Source: JADCGM01 sp943370355 (GTDB taxonomy: Bacteria; Pseudomonadota; Alphaproteobacteria; Sphingomonadales; Sphingomonadaceae). Taken from it: 64,000 nucleotides of DNA. The first letter of the stretch is position 1; the number at the start of each line of letters is the position of its first letter. Positions 37,484 through 45,781 of this stretch are shown here, piece after piece. The DNA is taken from assembly GCA_943370355.1 (NCBI GenBank), contig CALRQP020000006.1, positions 62,001 through 126,000 of the forward strand, written 5' to 3'. The notes under the pieces are model-generated. The model did no database searches. It was given only the letters and a program-made list of their open reading frames with translations, and was not told the origin of the DNA. Position numbers and translations under genes: made by a program.

Positions 37484-38514
37484 TTGAAGCGAACCTTGCC
37501 GCCGTCCCGGATGCGCTCGATGCCGCTCTTCGCGACCATCTCGCCGGGGTTCAGACCCGATGTGATCGTTACGGCGCGATCCGTCAGGTCACCGAGTTGC
37601 ACGAGACGCGACTTGGCCGTCTGGGTCTTCGGATCGACGACATAGACGAAGCCTTCGTCGGCGCGCGCCTGCCAAACAGCGCTGGCGGGAATCGTCACGC
37701 CCGCCCCGGTCCGGACCGCGCCGGTGCGAATGCTCGCGTCGCCGATCAAGCCCGAACGCAGGCCCGCAACCGGCGGCAGCGCGATTTCCACCTCGAACGT
37801 GCCAGTCCGCTCATCGCCGCGGCCGGCGACTTCGCTGACATGCCCTTCGACACGTGCGCCGCCGAGTCCGGCCATGGTGACCGAAGCCGGCTGCCCGATC
37901 TTGACGCTGGCAAGGTCGCTATCGCTGAGCGGCGCGCGCAGCACATAGCCCTCGCGTGCCTCCCCGATCGTAATGACCGGCGTTCCGGCAGCGACGATTT
38001 GCCCGGTCTCGGCCTGACGTTTGAGCACCGTCCCGCCGCTCGGCGCGAGGATGCGCGCATAACGAAGGTTGAAGCCAGCCGCAGCGACCCGCGCGCGTGC
38101 CGCGCCCGCCGCCGCCTGCGCCGCCTCGACGCGCGATTTCGGCACCCAGCCCTTTGCCTGCAGCTCGGATAGCCGCTTCAGATCGGCCTCGGCCCGCACC
38201 GCTTCGGCGCGTGCGGCGGCATCGTCCGCATTCATCGCGACCGGATCGAGCCGCGCCAGCAGCTGCCCGCGCGAAACCCGGTCGCCGCCGTCGACGAGAA
38301 TCGCAGCGATGCGGCCGTTGGTGTTGAAGGACAATGCGGTCTCCCGCTTCGCGCGTACCGTGCCCGCGGCAGTGACCGTCGCACCCGTCGATGCAGGTTC
38401 GGCCGTCGCGACAGCAACCAGCGCCGGCGTCTCCCCGGACGCAGGCGGCGTCGACTCGCCCCCGCAGGCCGCCAGCGCGAATAAACCGAGTAATAATGCC
38501 GCCCGCGCCGTCAT
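37480..38514 (-). CDS. RND efflux periplasmic adaptor, lipoprotein
   Basis: A membrane-fusion protein of about 344 residues. The signal sequence ends in a lipobox (LFALAACGGE), so it should be lipid-anchored. It has a lipoyl/barrel-sandwich hybrid (GRIAAILVDGGDRVSRGQLL), a helical hairpin, and a second half (GGTVLKRQAETGQIVAAGTP). ATG 38514 is preferred over GTG 38535 because the promoter would place the transcript start at about 38536. It is divergent from the TetR gene. Confidence 0.9.
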   Translation of the reverse strand: MTARAALLLGLFALAACGGESTPPASGETPALVAVATAEPASTGATVTAAGTVRAKRETALSFNTNGRIAAILVDGGDRVSRGQLLARLDPVAMNADDAAARAEAVRAEADLKRLSELQAKGWVPKSRVEAAQAAAGAARARVAAAGFNLRYARILAPSGGTVLKRQAETGQIVAAGTPVITIGEAREGYVLRAPLSDSDLASVKIGQPASVTMAGLGGARVEGHVSEVAGRGDERTGTFEVEIALPPVAGLRSGLIGDASIRTGAVRTGAGVTIPASAVWQARADEGFVYVVDPKTQTAKSRLVQLGDLTDRAVTITSGLNPGEMVAKSGIERIRDGGKVRFK

Positions 38515-38542
38515 GACCGCCCCGAATTTGACCACGACTCAC

Positions 38543-38571
38543 ATGCTATAACTATACCGGTCAGTTTACAA
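38543..38571 (-). promoter_or_regulatory. Promoter of the RND operon with operator-like repeat in the spacer
   Basis: On the minus strand TTGTAA (38571-38566) and TAGCAT (38548-38543) are 17 bp apart. The spacer holds AACT-N9-AGTT (38550-38566) around an ACCGGT core, a likely TetR-family operator. Bound repressor would block this promoter and, since the site also lies just ahead of the tetR start, probably its own gene too. Confidence 0.6.
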
Positions 38572-39204
38572 ATGTTATTCGGACCCGGAATGACCCTGGA
38601 CAAGCGATCGCGCGGCCGGCCTGCCGACGCCGCCAAACGGGCTGCGGTGCTCGCAGCCGCACAGGAGCTTTTCACCGCGCACGGCTTCGCCGGAACCAGC
38701 ATGGACGACATCGCGCGCGGCGCGCGAAGCTCCAAACTCACGGTTTATCGATATTTCGGCAACAAACTCGACCTGTTCGCGGCAGCGATCCGCAACAAGT
38801 GCGAAGCGATGCTCGAACCGCGCACATTTCAATCGGAAGGCTCCGATTCACGATCGGCACTCAACAGTTTCGGCCACGCCTTCCTGGAGCTGATCCTCAG
38901 TCCGGAAGCGGTCGCGATCCACCGCCTCATCATCGCCGAGCGCGAGCGCAGCCCGGACCTCGGCCCGCTGTTTTATGTCAACGCCATCGAGCCGACCGGC
39001 TACCGGCTGGCTGCCCTGCTTTCATCCCTGGCGCTTGGCGATCCGGACCCCGCTGCGGCGGCACGCGACTTGCTGACGCTCTGGCGCGGAGCACCAGCGA
39101 CGCGGATCGAATTCGGGCTGCCGCCGATGGGCGCAGAGGACCTCGCGCAGCACGTCGAACATTGTACCGACTTATGCCTTGCGGCATGGCGCGAATGCGA
39201 TTGA
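38572..39204 (+). CDS. TetR/AcrR-family transcriptional regulator
   Basis: A 210-residue repressor. The N-terminal helix-turn-helix includes AQELFTAHGFAGTSMDDIA and KLTVYRYFGNKLDLFAAAI; the remainder is the ligand-binding all-helical domain. It is divergent from the RND pair and probably represses it. The start may be ATG 38572 or ATG 38590, since neither has a strong ribosome-binding site. Its stop abuts the stop of the convergent O-ligase gene. Confidence 0.9.
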   Translation: MLFGPGMTLDKRSRGRPADAAKRAAVLAAAQELFTAHGFAGTSMDDIARGARSSKLTVYRYFGNKLDLFAAAIRNKCEAMLEPRTFQSEGSDSRSALNSFGHAFLELILSPEAVAIHRLIIAERERSPDLGPLFYVNAIEPTGYRLAALLSSLALGDPDPAAAARDLLTLWRGAPATRIEFGLPPMGAEDLAQHVEHCTDLCLAAWRECD

Positions 39205-40569
39205 TCACCCCCGCGCCAGAACGGGCTCCCGGCCACGCGGCCTGACCACAACTGGCTTCGGCGCTTTTTGCTGGCGGTAACGGACGCACAGGTTTGACAG
39301 GGCGCAGACCAGCGCGATGAAATAATAAACGGTGCTCTGGAACGCGAGCGCCTGAAACGCGCTGCCGATCAGATAGACGATGAGAAATGCCGAAAGCATC
39401 CTGGCGCAGTCGGCCGCCCACAGCATTTCGGGATCCTTGCCGAACCGTTTGGCAATGCCCCGTAATTGCCAGAATGAGACAATGAAGAAGGACAGGAAAA
39501 GCCCCAAACCCGGGAAGCCCTGTTCGCCCATCACCTCGAAAAAGGAGCTGTGGAAACCGCGCGCTTCGTCCTTGATCTTGCGGCTGCCTTCCGACGAATT
39601 CGAGCCATCTCCCGAGCGGCTCTTCACCTCGTAAATAATTTGGCTGGTTCGCCAGACCTCAAACCCGCCCCCGAGCGGATGTTCCTGCACATAGTTCCAA
39701 GTCCAGTTCCACATCGCGACACGGGTGGAAGCCGAGGTATCTTCGTCATAGGTCTTGATCGTGTTCATCCGGCCCGTGAAGGACGACGGCAGGAACGGGA
39801 TAGCAGCCAGACCGACGACGAACGCTAGGAATCCGACCAGAAACTTGCGCTTGACCCTCTTGTATTCGAGGAGTGCCACAGCAGCGATGCAGAGGAAGCC
39901 GGTGCGCGCCTCGGCACCGATAACGACGAGCAAGGCGCTGCAGCAGATGCCGATCGTGACGAGGCGCGTCCATTTGCTTTGCGGAAACAGGGTGCCGTGG
40001 CGATACAGATAAGTCGATACGGGGATCATCCCGACGGCGACGGTTGCCATCGTGCTCGCTTCGAACAGGCCGACGTTGCGCTGGACCAGAAAGCTCAGAT
40101 GGCCGTAACCGCCGCCACCTAGCATGGTTTTGATCGCACCGGAAAACATCAGCGCGCATACGGTGAACAGAATGACCAGAAGGGTCGTCTCGATCTGAAG
40201 CCGCGTGCGCAGCACGAACGGCAGAAAGATCGTGAAGCCAAGCGCTTTCCACGCCGCGCTCCATTTGAACCAAGCAGCGTCTCCCATCTCTGCAGACGAT
40301 GTCGTGATGGTGATCCATGCAATCATTGCCAGGAGCAGGATCTGAATAAGGTTGATCCTGACCTGTTTGTCCTTGTCGGCAATGAGATAGGCAAGCACGG
40401 CAAGTACAGCCGCAATCATGCTGATCGGGACGCTGTTGATAAGGTAGTAGGATTGCTCCTGGGGTTGGAGCAGGTCGATCCATACATAACACAAGGTCGC
40501 CAGATAGGGCCGAACGAAGGCAAGCCCCATCAGGAACAGCATGAAACCAACGAAGAATATGTCACGCAC
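39205..40569 (-). CDS. O-glycosylation ligase, exosortase A-associated type
   Basis: A membrane protein of 454 residues with about eleven helices and a large periplasmic loop (roughly residues 265-345, including VAMWNWTWNYVQEHPLGGGF and HSSFFEVMGEQGFPG). The pattern matches the putative O-glycosylation ligases of exosortase-A loci in the O-antigen ligase/Wzy superfamily. The GC content is lower than that of its neighbours, as is common in glycan genes. The start is GTG 40569, overlapping a possible 42-residue gene by 8 bp. The acceptor is unknown. Confidence 0.8.
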   Translation of the reverse strand: MRDIFFVGFMLFLMGLAFVRPYLATLCYVWIDLLQPQEQSYYLINSVPISMIAAVLAVLAYLIADKDKQVRINLIQILLLAMIAWITITTSSAEMGDAAWFKWSAAWKALGFTIFLPFVLRTRLQIETTLLVILFTVCALMFSGAIKTMLGGGGYGHLSFLVQRNVGLFEASTMATVAVGMIPVSTYLYRHGTLFPQSKWTRLVTIGICCSALLVVIGAEARTGFLCIAAVALLEYKRVKRKFLVGFLAFVVGLAAIPFLPSSFTGRMNTIKTYDEDTSASTRVAMWNWTWNYVQEHPLGGGFEVWRTSQIIYEVKSRSGDGSNSSEGSRKIKDEARGFHSSFFEVMGEQGFPGLGLFLSFFIVSFWQLRGIAKRFGKDPEMLWAADCARMLSAFLIVYLIGSAFQALAFQSTVYYFIALVCALSNLCVRYRQQKAPKPVVVRPRGREPVLARG

Positions 40570-40690
40570 GGTCGGTGCGCCGCCACGATTTGAGCTGCGT
40601 TTCCTTCTGCTCCTTGTCGGCGCGAAGGCTGCGCAGGATCGTCAGCACAAGCAGGATATGCGCCGCGAGCAAGGCTAGATTGTCGACCAC
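40562..40690 (-). CDS. Possible small single-helix membrane protein upstream of the O-ligase
   Basis: A short frame from GTG 40690 codes for 42 residues: a hydrophobic helix (NLALLAAHILLVLTIL) followed by a charged basic tail (LRADKEQKETQLKSWRRTD). Its end overlaps the O-ligase start (GTGCGTGA), which suggests translational coupling. No strong ribosome-binding site precedes it, and an in-frame stop lies just upstream, so the evidence is the hydrophobic/charged layout and the overlap only. Confidence 0.4.
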   Translation of the reverse strand: MVDNLALLAAHILLVLTILRSLRADKEQKETQLKSWRRTDRA

Positions 40691-40798
40691 GACCGCAGGA
40701 ATAGCAGCCTAGGGCGACCCCGGCAATTTGGGTTCCGGTTGCCGCGCCGGACCACAATCGCTAACCGCACGCAATCAATTTTCCTTGGGGCTGATTCC

Positions 40799-41887
40799 AT
40801 GAATAGGAGCGTTCACCTTATTGCTGCGGCTCGACCGAATTTCATGAAGGTCGCGCCGTTATGGCATGCGTTGACCGCATCAGCCGATTTCCAGCCGGTG
40901 CTCGTACATACCGGCCAGCATTATGACGCCAACATGTCGGACGATATCTTCGCCGACCTGTCGCTTCCGCCGCCCGTCCACCACCTCGGCATCGGATCCG
41001 GCAGCCACGCCGAACAGACCGGCGGGGTGATGATCGCCTATGAGAAGATCGCCATCGCCGACCGGCCTGACTGGCTCGTCGTCGTCGGCGATGTCAATTC
41101 GACCGCGGCCTGCGCGATGGTCGGTGCGAAGCTCGGCATCCGCACCATCCATCTCGAAGCCGGCCTGCGCTCGCGTGACCGTGCGATGCCAGAGGAAGTT
41201 AACCGGCTCGTCACCGACGTTCTCTGCGACGTGCTTTGGACGCCGTCGCCCGACGCCGATGAAAATCTGGCGGCCGAGGGCATCCCGGCGTCCCGCGTGA
41301 CGCGCGTCGGCAATATCATGCTCGATAGCTATGAGATGATCCGGCCGCGCATCGAAGCCGAGGACGCGCCCGGAAAGCTTGGGCTGAAGCGCGGCGGTTA
41401 TGGCGTCGTGACGCTGCACCGTCCCTCGAACGTCGATGAGGCAGGTCCACTCCAGACCTTGGTCGAAGCGCTGGAGACGGTGTCAGCCAGACTGCCGCTC
41501 GTGTTCCCGGTTCACCCGAGGACTCGCGAACGTCTGGTCCGATTCGGCCTCTACGAACGCCTGGCCGCTGCGAACGTCAAACTGCTCGAACCGCAAAGCT
41601 ACCGACCGTTCATGAGCCTGGTGAGTGCGTCGGCCATCGCGATCACCGATTCGGGCGGCCTGCAGGAAGAGACGACCTACCTCGGCATCCCCTGCCTGAC
41701 GCTGCGCGAGAATACCGAGCGGCCGATCACGGTAACCGAGGGAACCAACCGGCTCACCCGGCCGAGCCAGCTCGTTGCCGATGTCGAAGCGGCTCTGGCA
41801 GCCGATGCGCCAGCCCCGGCCCGCCCGGAATTTTGGGACGGCCAGACCGCGGCTCGCTGCGTCACGGATTTGCGCGCGCGCGGCTGA
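40799..41887 (+). CDS. wecB: UDP-N-acetylglucosamine 2-epimerase (non-hydrolysing)
   Basis: WecB-type epimerase, 362 residues, converting UDP-GlcNAc to UDP-ManNAc in the cytosol. GTRPNFMK-like sequence (AAARPNFMKVAPL), EAGLRSRDRAMPEEVNRLVT, VHPRTRERL and DSGGLQEETTYLGIPCLTLR are characteristic. ATG 40799 matches the family start; an upstream extension does not. It is followed after 3 bp by the exosortase-A-type glycosyltransferase, so ManNAc or its derivative probably feeds the same polysaccharide. Confidence 0.93.
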   Translation: MNRSVHLIAAARPNFMKVAPLWHALTASADFQPVLVHTGQHYDANMSDDIFADLSLPPPVHHLGIGSGSHAEQTGGVMIAYEKIAIADRPDWLVVVGDVNSTAACAMVGAKLGIRTIHLEAGLRSRDRAMPEEVNRLVTDVLCDVLWTPSPDADENLAAEGIPASRVTRVGNIMLDSYEMIRPRIEAEDAPGKLGLKRGGYGVVTLHRPSNVDEAGPLQTLVEALETVSARLPLVFPVHPRTRERLVRFGLYERLAAANVKLLEPQSYRPFMSLVSASAIAITDSGGLQEETTYLGIPCLTLRENTERPITVTEGTNRLTRPSQLVADVEAALAADAPAPARPEFWDGQTAARCVTDLRARG

Positions 41888-41890
41888 TCC

Positions 41891-43084
41891 TTGAAGATTC
41901 TCCACGTCCTCGATCATTCCTTGCCGCTGCACAGCGGATACACCTTTCGCACCCGCGCGCTCATCGAAGCGTCGCGAAAGCGCGGCTGGGAAACGGTCCA
42001 CCTGACCACGCCGCGCCATTCGGCGGCGGGGCCGGATGTCGAGGAGGTCGATGGGCTGACCTTCCACCGCTCGCCCGCACCGGGTCCATTGCCGATCGTC
42101 TCGGAAGTCCGCGCCACCGCCAGGGCGCTCGACCGGCTTGTCCGCGAAACCCGGCCCGACATCATGCACGCGCATTCGCCGGTGTTGACCGCGCTGGCAG
42201 CCAGCGGCGTCGCCCGGCGGCACCGGCTGCCACTCGTCTACGAAATCCGGGCCTTCTGGGAAGATGCCGCCGTCGGCAATGGCACGGGGACCGAGGGCTC
42301 GCTGCGCTATCGCGCCACGCGCGCGCTGGAAACCTGGGCCTGCCGCCGCGCCGATGCCGTGGGCGCGATCTGCGATGGCCTTCTCGCCGACCTGCGTGCG
42401 CGCGGCATCGCACCGGAAAAGCTGTTCGCGATCCCGAACGGCGTCGATCTTGCACAGTTCGGGACCCCGCTGCCCAGAGATACCGACTTGGCCGCGACGC
42501 TGGGTTTCACCGACGACGCGGAAGTCATCGGTTTCATCGGCTCCTTCTATGATTATGAGGGGCTCGATGACTTGATCGCCGCGATGCCTGCCGTGATAGC
42601 GGCGCGCCCGAAACTCCATCTGCTGCTCGTCGGCGGCGGTCCGATGGCGGACGCGCTGGCGGCGCAAGCCAAGGCATCCTGTGCCGCGGACCGCATCCAT
42701 TTCATCGGCCGCGTGCCGCATTCGGAGGTCGATCGTTATTACAGCCTGATCGACGTGCTGGTCTATCCGCGCAAATCGATGCGGCTGACCGATCTCGTCA
42801 CACCGTTGAAACCGCTCGAAGCGATGGCACAGGAAAAGCTCGTTGCCGCATCGGACGTCGGCGGGCACCGCGAGTTGATCGCCGATGGCGTTACGGGGAC
42901 CCTGTTCAAGACGGATGATCCGGCGGCGCTGGCGGGTGCAGTTGCGGGCCTGTTCGCGGATCGCCAAAGCTGGCCGGAACGTCGCCGCGCTGGCAAACAC
43001 TTTGTCGAAACCGAGCGGAATTGGGATGTCAGCGTCGCCAATTACGCGCCGGTTTACGAGCGACTGCTTGCGCGCGGGCGCTGA
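41891..43084 (+). CDS. Glycosyltransferase, exosortase A-associated type
   Basis: A GT4-family glycosyltransferase of 397 residues. The opening KILHVLDHSLPLHSGYTFRT is the signature of the exosortase-A/PEP-CTERM-associated group. The C-terminal nucleotide-sugar domain includes FAIPNGVDLAQF, FIGSFYDYEGLDDLI and PLKPLEAMAQEKLVAASDVG. The start is TTG, 3 bp after wecB, so translation is likely coupled. Donor and acceptor are unknown. Confidence 0.88.
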   Translation: MKILHVLDHSLPLHSGYTFRTRALIEASRKRGWETVHLTTPRHSAAGPDVEEVDGLTFHRSPAPGPLPIVSEVRATARALDRLVRETRPDIMHAHSPVLTALAASGVARRHRLPLVYEIRAFWEDAAVGNGTGTEGSLRYRATRALETWACRRADAVGAICDGLLADLRARGIAPEKLFAIPNGVDLAQFGTPLPRDTDLAATLGFTDDAEVIGFIGSFYDYEGLDDLIAAMPAVIAARPKLHLLLVGGGPMADALAAQAKASCAADRIHFIGRVPHSEVDRYYSLIDVLVYPRKSMRLTDLVTPLKPLEAMAQEKLVAASDVGGHRELIADGVTGTLFKTDDPAALAGAVAGLFADRQSWPERRRAGKHFVETERNWDVSVANYAPVYERLLARGR

Positions 43085-43114
43085 TCGCGCAAGGATTTGC
43101 CTGGGAGGCTGAAT

Positions 43115-43861
43115 GTGACTGCGTTCGTGAACAAGTGGCAGACGGTGTTGATGACATCGTGGAAATGGCAGCTGCTGGTCGGTACGATCGCGCTTGTCCT
43201 GCTGCTGGCGGTCGTGCTGCTCGTCCGCCGCTGGCGTACGAAGCGCCGCGCCAAGTCTGAGATGGGACTTATGTTCGGCGCGCCGGATGACACGGCTGAG
43301 CCCGCACCGGTCAGCTTCCGCGACGATTGGGCCGACGCCTATGTCGAGGGGCCGTCGATCCATGCAGGTGACGAGGCTGCCCAGCCGTACGATGCTCCGA
43401 CAGGGCCCGACAAGGCTTGGGACATGTCTCCAGCCGCCGATGTCGCTATGCCGCCCGCCACCGATGCCTGGCTTGGCGCGGCCACCGAGCCGGAACCCGA
43501 AGCCGGCGCTCGGGCGGCTTGGGAAGATACGCCCGACGAACCGGAAAATGCCGTTGCACCCGCTGCGCAGATCGTTGCCCAGCCCACGCTGCAAAGCAGC
43601 GAGGTCGAACAGCGCGTCGCCAAACTTGAAGCCGCGATCGTCGCGCTGACCGATCTCCTGCGGCCGGCCCCCGCCCCACTGGCCGATGCAACGGTCGGCG
43701 AGCGGCTCGACGCGCTCGAGCAGACGATCAGCCGACGGTTCGACGCGCTGGCGCGGACGCTGACCAACCTGCCGCCGGGTGCGGCGCTGCCCGGCGCGAC
43801 GGCGGACCCCGAGGCGGTCGCCGCCGCCGTCATCGAAATCCGCCGCACCCTGAAGGGCTAG
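43115..43861 (+). CDS. Membrane-anchored coiled-coil protein, unknown
   Basis: About 248 residues. A single N-terminal helix (LLVGTIALVLLLAVVLLVRR) is followed by a basic stop-transfer, a long Ala/Pro/Glu-rich linker and two C-terminal heptad stretches (VEQRVAKLEAAIVALTDLLR and VGERLDALEQTISRRFDALA). The layout suits an envelope or scaffold protein, but no family is recognised. GTG 43115 has GGGAGG six bases upstream and is preferred over TTG 43097. It may be co-transcribed with the glycan genes. Confidence 0.65.
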   Translation: MTAFVNKWQTVLMTSWKWQLLVGTIALVLLLAVVLLVRRWRTKRRAKSEMGLMFGAPDDTAEPAPVSFRDDWADAYVEGPSIHAGDEAAQPYDAPTGPDKAWDMSPAADVAMPPATDAWLGAATEPEPEAGARAAWEDTPDEPENAVAPAAQIVAQPTLQSSEVEQRVAKLEAAIVALTDLLRPAPAPLADATVGERLDALEQTISRRFDALARTLTNLPPGAALPGATADPEAVAAAVIEIRRTLKG

Positions 43862-43881
43862 CCCGGCCCGTCCGCGCATCC

Positions 43882-44208
43882 TCAATCCTCCAGCGTCAGC
43901 GCTTCAACGACGACGCGCGCGCCGTCACCGGTCCGGGCGATTTCTGCGACTGCGAGGTCTATCAGCACATGCCCGGGGATCGCCGGGTCCAGCCCCTGCA
44001 ATCGGTCGAGCAGCGGCTCGACGACGGCGCTTCGCAGGTTGAATTCGATCGCATGCGTCTGCCCCGTAAAGGTCGCGCTCGCCCAGGCGCGGGTCGAGAC
44101 ACTTTCGATCGTCAGCATCGGCAATCCACGGGCCAGTTCGCCCTGCGTGAGCGCCGTGCGCAGCGCCCGCAGCAGGCCCGCATGCGCGTCTCGCAGCAAC
44201 GTCTTCAT
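43882..44208 (-). CDS. Hypothetical protein overlapping a small DNA-binding-like gene
   Basis: An unrecognised 108-residue protein, starting MKTLLRDAHAGLLRALRTAL and rich in hydrophobic beta-like segments. It overlaps the 61-residue gene upstream by 4 bp (ATGA), so the two are likely translated together. A link to the S24 regulator locus is inferred from position only. Confidence 0.6.
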   Translation of the reverse strand: MKTLLRDAHAGLLRALRTALTQGELARGLPMLTIESVSTRAWASATFTGQTHAIEFNLRSAVVEPLLDRLQGLDPAIPGHVLIDLAVAEIARTGDGARVVVEALTLED

Positions 44209-44390
44209 GGCTTCATCCCCTGCGTCGCAAGATAGGCATCGACCCGCCGCTCGGTTCGGGGCCGCGGGGCCCGGCCGAAGCGGCGCAAATCATGCACGAA
44301 CCGCGGGTCGTTGAGCACGTCGCGTCCGAACCGGCTCGGCGTCGTGCCTGTCGCCTGCAAATGCCGTTCGATCCGTATGAGCAAAGTCAC
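44205..44390 (-). CDS. Small helical DNA-binding-like protein
   Basis: A 61-residue basic protein beginning with GTG 44390 (MTLLIRIERHLQATGTTPSR), with GGAGG five bases upstream. The pattern LIRIERHLQATGTTPSRFGR followed by DPRFVHDLRRFG and ERRVDAYLATQ resembles short helix-turn-helix proteins of alphaproteobacteria, often found beside S24 regulators. It is divergent from the S24 gene and overlaps the next gene by 4 bp. Confidence 0.65.
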   Translation of the reverse strand: MTLLIRIERHLQATGTTPSRFGRDVLNDPRFVHDLRRFGRAPRPRTERRVDAYLATQGMKP

Positions 44391-44445
44391 ATTCGCCTCC
44401 GGGTGAGTCGCCTCGTCACCCAAAAGCTGCCGACCGAAATCCTAC

Positions 44446-44483
44446 TTGTCTAGGTAAAAAACTACTGCTAAGGAATTAACCTA
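44446..44483 (+). promoter_or_regulatory. Candidate promoter/operator for the S24 gene
   Basis: TTGTCT (44446-44451) is followed 17 bp later by TAAGGA (44469-44474), a weak -10. A short inverted repeat TAGGT...ACCTA spans 44451-44483 and might be an operator for the S24 protein or the small divergent regulator. The AT-rich tract between them supports a control region. Confidence 0.35.
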
Positions 44484-44493
44484 TGGAGGCCCT

Positions 44494-45177
44494 ATGGACC
44501 TGATCGCCGTTCGCCGCACGCTTGATGAGCTCATCCGCAACAGCGGCGACGATTATGCGTCGCTGTCGCGGCTGCTTGGCCGCAACCCCACCTACATCCA
44601 GCAATTCATCAAGCGCGGCGTGCCCCGGCGCCTGTCGGAAGAGGACCGGCGGCGGCTCGCGGCGCATTTCGGTGTCGGCGAACGAATCCTCGGCGGCACC
44701 GCGGAGCGAGTCTCCGCCGCCAGCGACAATGCAACCTCCGCGCCGTCGGCCCTGGCCGATTTCGTGACCGTCGAAGCCTATGATGTCGGCGCGTCGGCCG
44801 GCGCGGGCGCACTGGCCGAGGACGAGCGCGCCGTCGCGCAGGTCGCCTTCCGCTCGAATTTCGTGCGCTCGGTCGCTTCAAATCGCGTCGAGGCCTTGTC
44901 GACGATCCGCGTCGAAGGCGATTCGATGTTGCCGACGCTGTCCGACGGCGACGCGATCCTTGTCGACACCGACGATGACACCGCGCGGCTGCGCGACGGC
45001 ATTTATGTGCTGCGCGTCGATGGGGCCCTGCTGGTCAAGCGCCTGGGCGTAAACCCGGCCACCCGCCGCCTCAGCATCCTGAGCGACAACCCCGCCTTCC
45101 CGAGCTGGCCCGACTGCAACCCGGACAGCGTCACGGTGATCGGGCGTGTCGTGTGGGTGGGGCGGAAGCTGAACTAG
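44494..45177 (+). CDS. S24-family (LexA/CI-like) regulator
   Basis: A 227-residue protein. An N-terminal helix-turn-helix-like part (YASLSRLLGRNPTYIQQFIK) is joined by a linker to a LexA/CI-type serine protease-like C-terminal domain. The catalytic pair is likely Ser144 in VEGDSMLPTL and Lys182 in LLVKRL. The linker has DVGASAGAGALAED, a plausible Ala-Gly self-cleavage site. It could respond to DNA damage or another signal. It is not canonical lexA, since its DNA-binding part differs. GGAGG precedes the ATG. Confidence 0.82.
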   Translation: MDLIAVRRTLDELIRNSGDDYASLSRLLGRNPTYIQQFIKRGVPRRLSEEDRRRLAAHFGVGERILGGTAERVSAASDNATSAPSALADFVTVEAYDVGASAGAGALAEDERAVAQVAFRSNFVRSVASNRVEALSTIRVEGDSMLPTLSDGDAILVDTDDDTARLRDGIYVLRVDGALLVKRLGVNPATRRLSILSDNPAFPSWPDCNPDSVTVIGRVVWVGRKLN

Positions 45178-45181
45178 GCGC

Positions 45182-45355
45182 TCAGGAGTCGCGGCGGCCC
45201 GCAAACATCATCGCCAGCGCAATCGCCGCGCCCGCCGCCAGACCGATCAACAGTCCCGCAGAGGCCTGGCCAAGGTAAAGGCCGATGCCCGCTCCGACGG
45301 TCATGCCGATCGCAAGGAAGATGCCGCCGCCGGCCGGTGTCGATCTGTTCGCCAT
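45182..45355 (-). CDS. Small membrane protein, unknown
   Basis: A 57-residue protein, MANRSTPAGGGIFLAIGMTV and a second hydrophobic segment (GLLIGLAAGAAIALAMMFAG) with a basic end. GGAGG lies immediately upstream; an in-frame ATG at 45370 is an alternative start. The stop is 4 bp from the end of the S24 gene, which converges on it. Confidence 0.6.
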   Translation of the reverse strand: MANRSTPAGGGIFLAIGMTVGAGIGLYLGQASAGLLIGLAAGAAIALAMMFAGRRDS

Positions 45356-45492
45356 GGCCTCCAATGCCATGGCGAACTCGTTACGGTAACCCCTTGTTTT
45401 GTGACCATCGGGCCACGTTGGCGGGCAATGCGCCGAATCGATTGCCGCAGGTCTTGCGGGGCCGCCTGCAATGGCCGATGGTCTGCGATCAT

Positions 45493-45708
45493 ATGGGGGG
45501 CCATGTGCAGACAGTCAGCAACCGGGCTTCGGTCGATGAAGCGACGATCCTGATCGCGCGCTTTGGCGAGGACGCGGTTATCGAAGCCGCAACGCGCGCC
45601 GACGCGTTCCGCGTGACCGGCAATGTCCACGCCTTCTGCCGCTGGCGGCAGATCGAACAGGCCGTCCAGCTGCTACAGCTTCAGGACGTCGTCGGCGAAC
45701 TACACTAG
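45493..45708 (+). CDS. Small conserved-looking protein, unknown
   Basis: About 71 residues. The core VDEATILIARFGEDAVIEAA and NVHAFCRWRQIEQAVQLLQ has the helical pattern of short proteins common in sphingomonads, but its function is unknown. The start is uncertain: ATG 45493, an upstream ATG at 45478 and GTG 45505 are all in frame, and none has an ideal ribosome-binding site. Confidence 0.5.
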   Translation: MGGHVQTVSNRASVDEATILIARFGEDAVIEAATRADAFRVTGNVHAFCRWRQIEQAVQLLQLQDVVGELH

Positions 45709-45781
45709 AAACCCGGCCTGCCGCATACCCGCATCGTTACGCCGCCGGAGACTTTGCGCGCCCCCGTGCGTTCGTTAGAGC

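Noticed and set aside
40530..40757. 75-residue minus-strand frame upstream of the O-ligase
   Set aside because: Ser/Ala/Gly/Arg-rich with no domain; another frame in the same place gives a membrane helix and overlaps the ligase start.
41483..43885. 800-residue minus-strand frame opposite wecB and the glycosyltransferase
   Set aside because: The plus-strand genes have clear family motifs across the same bases, so this is a shadow.
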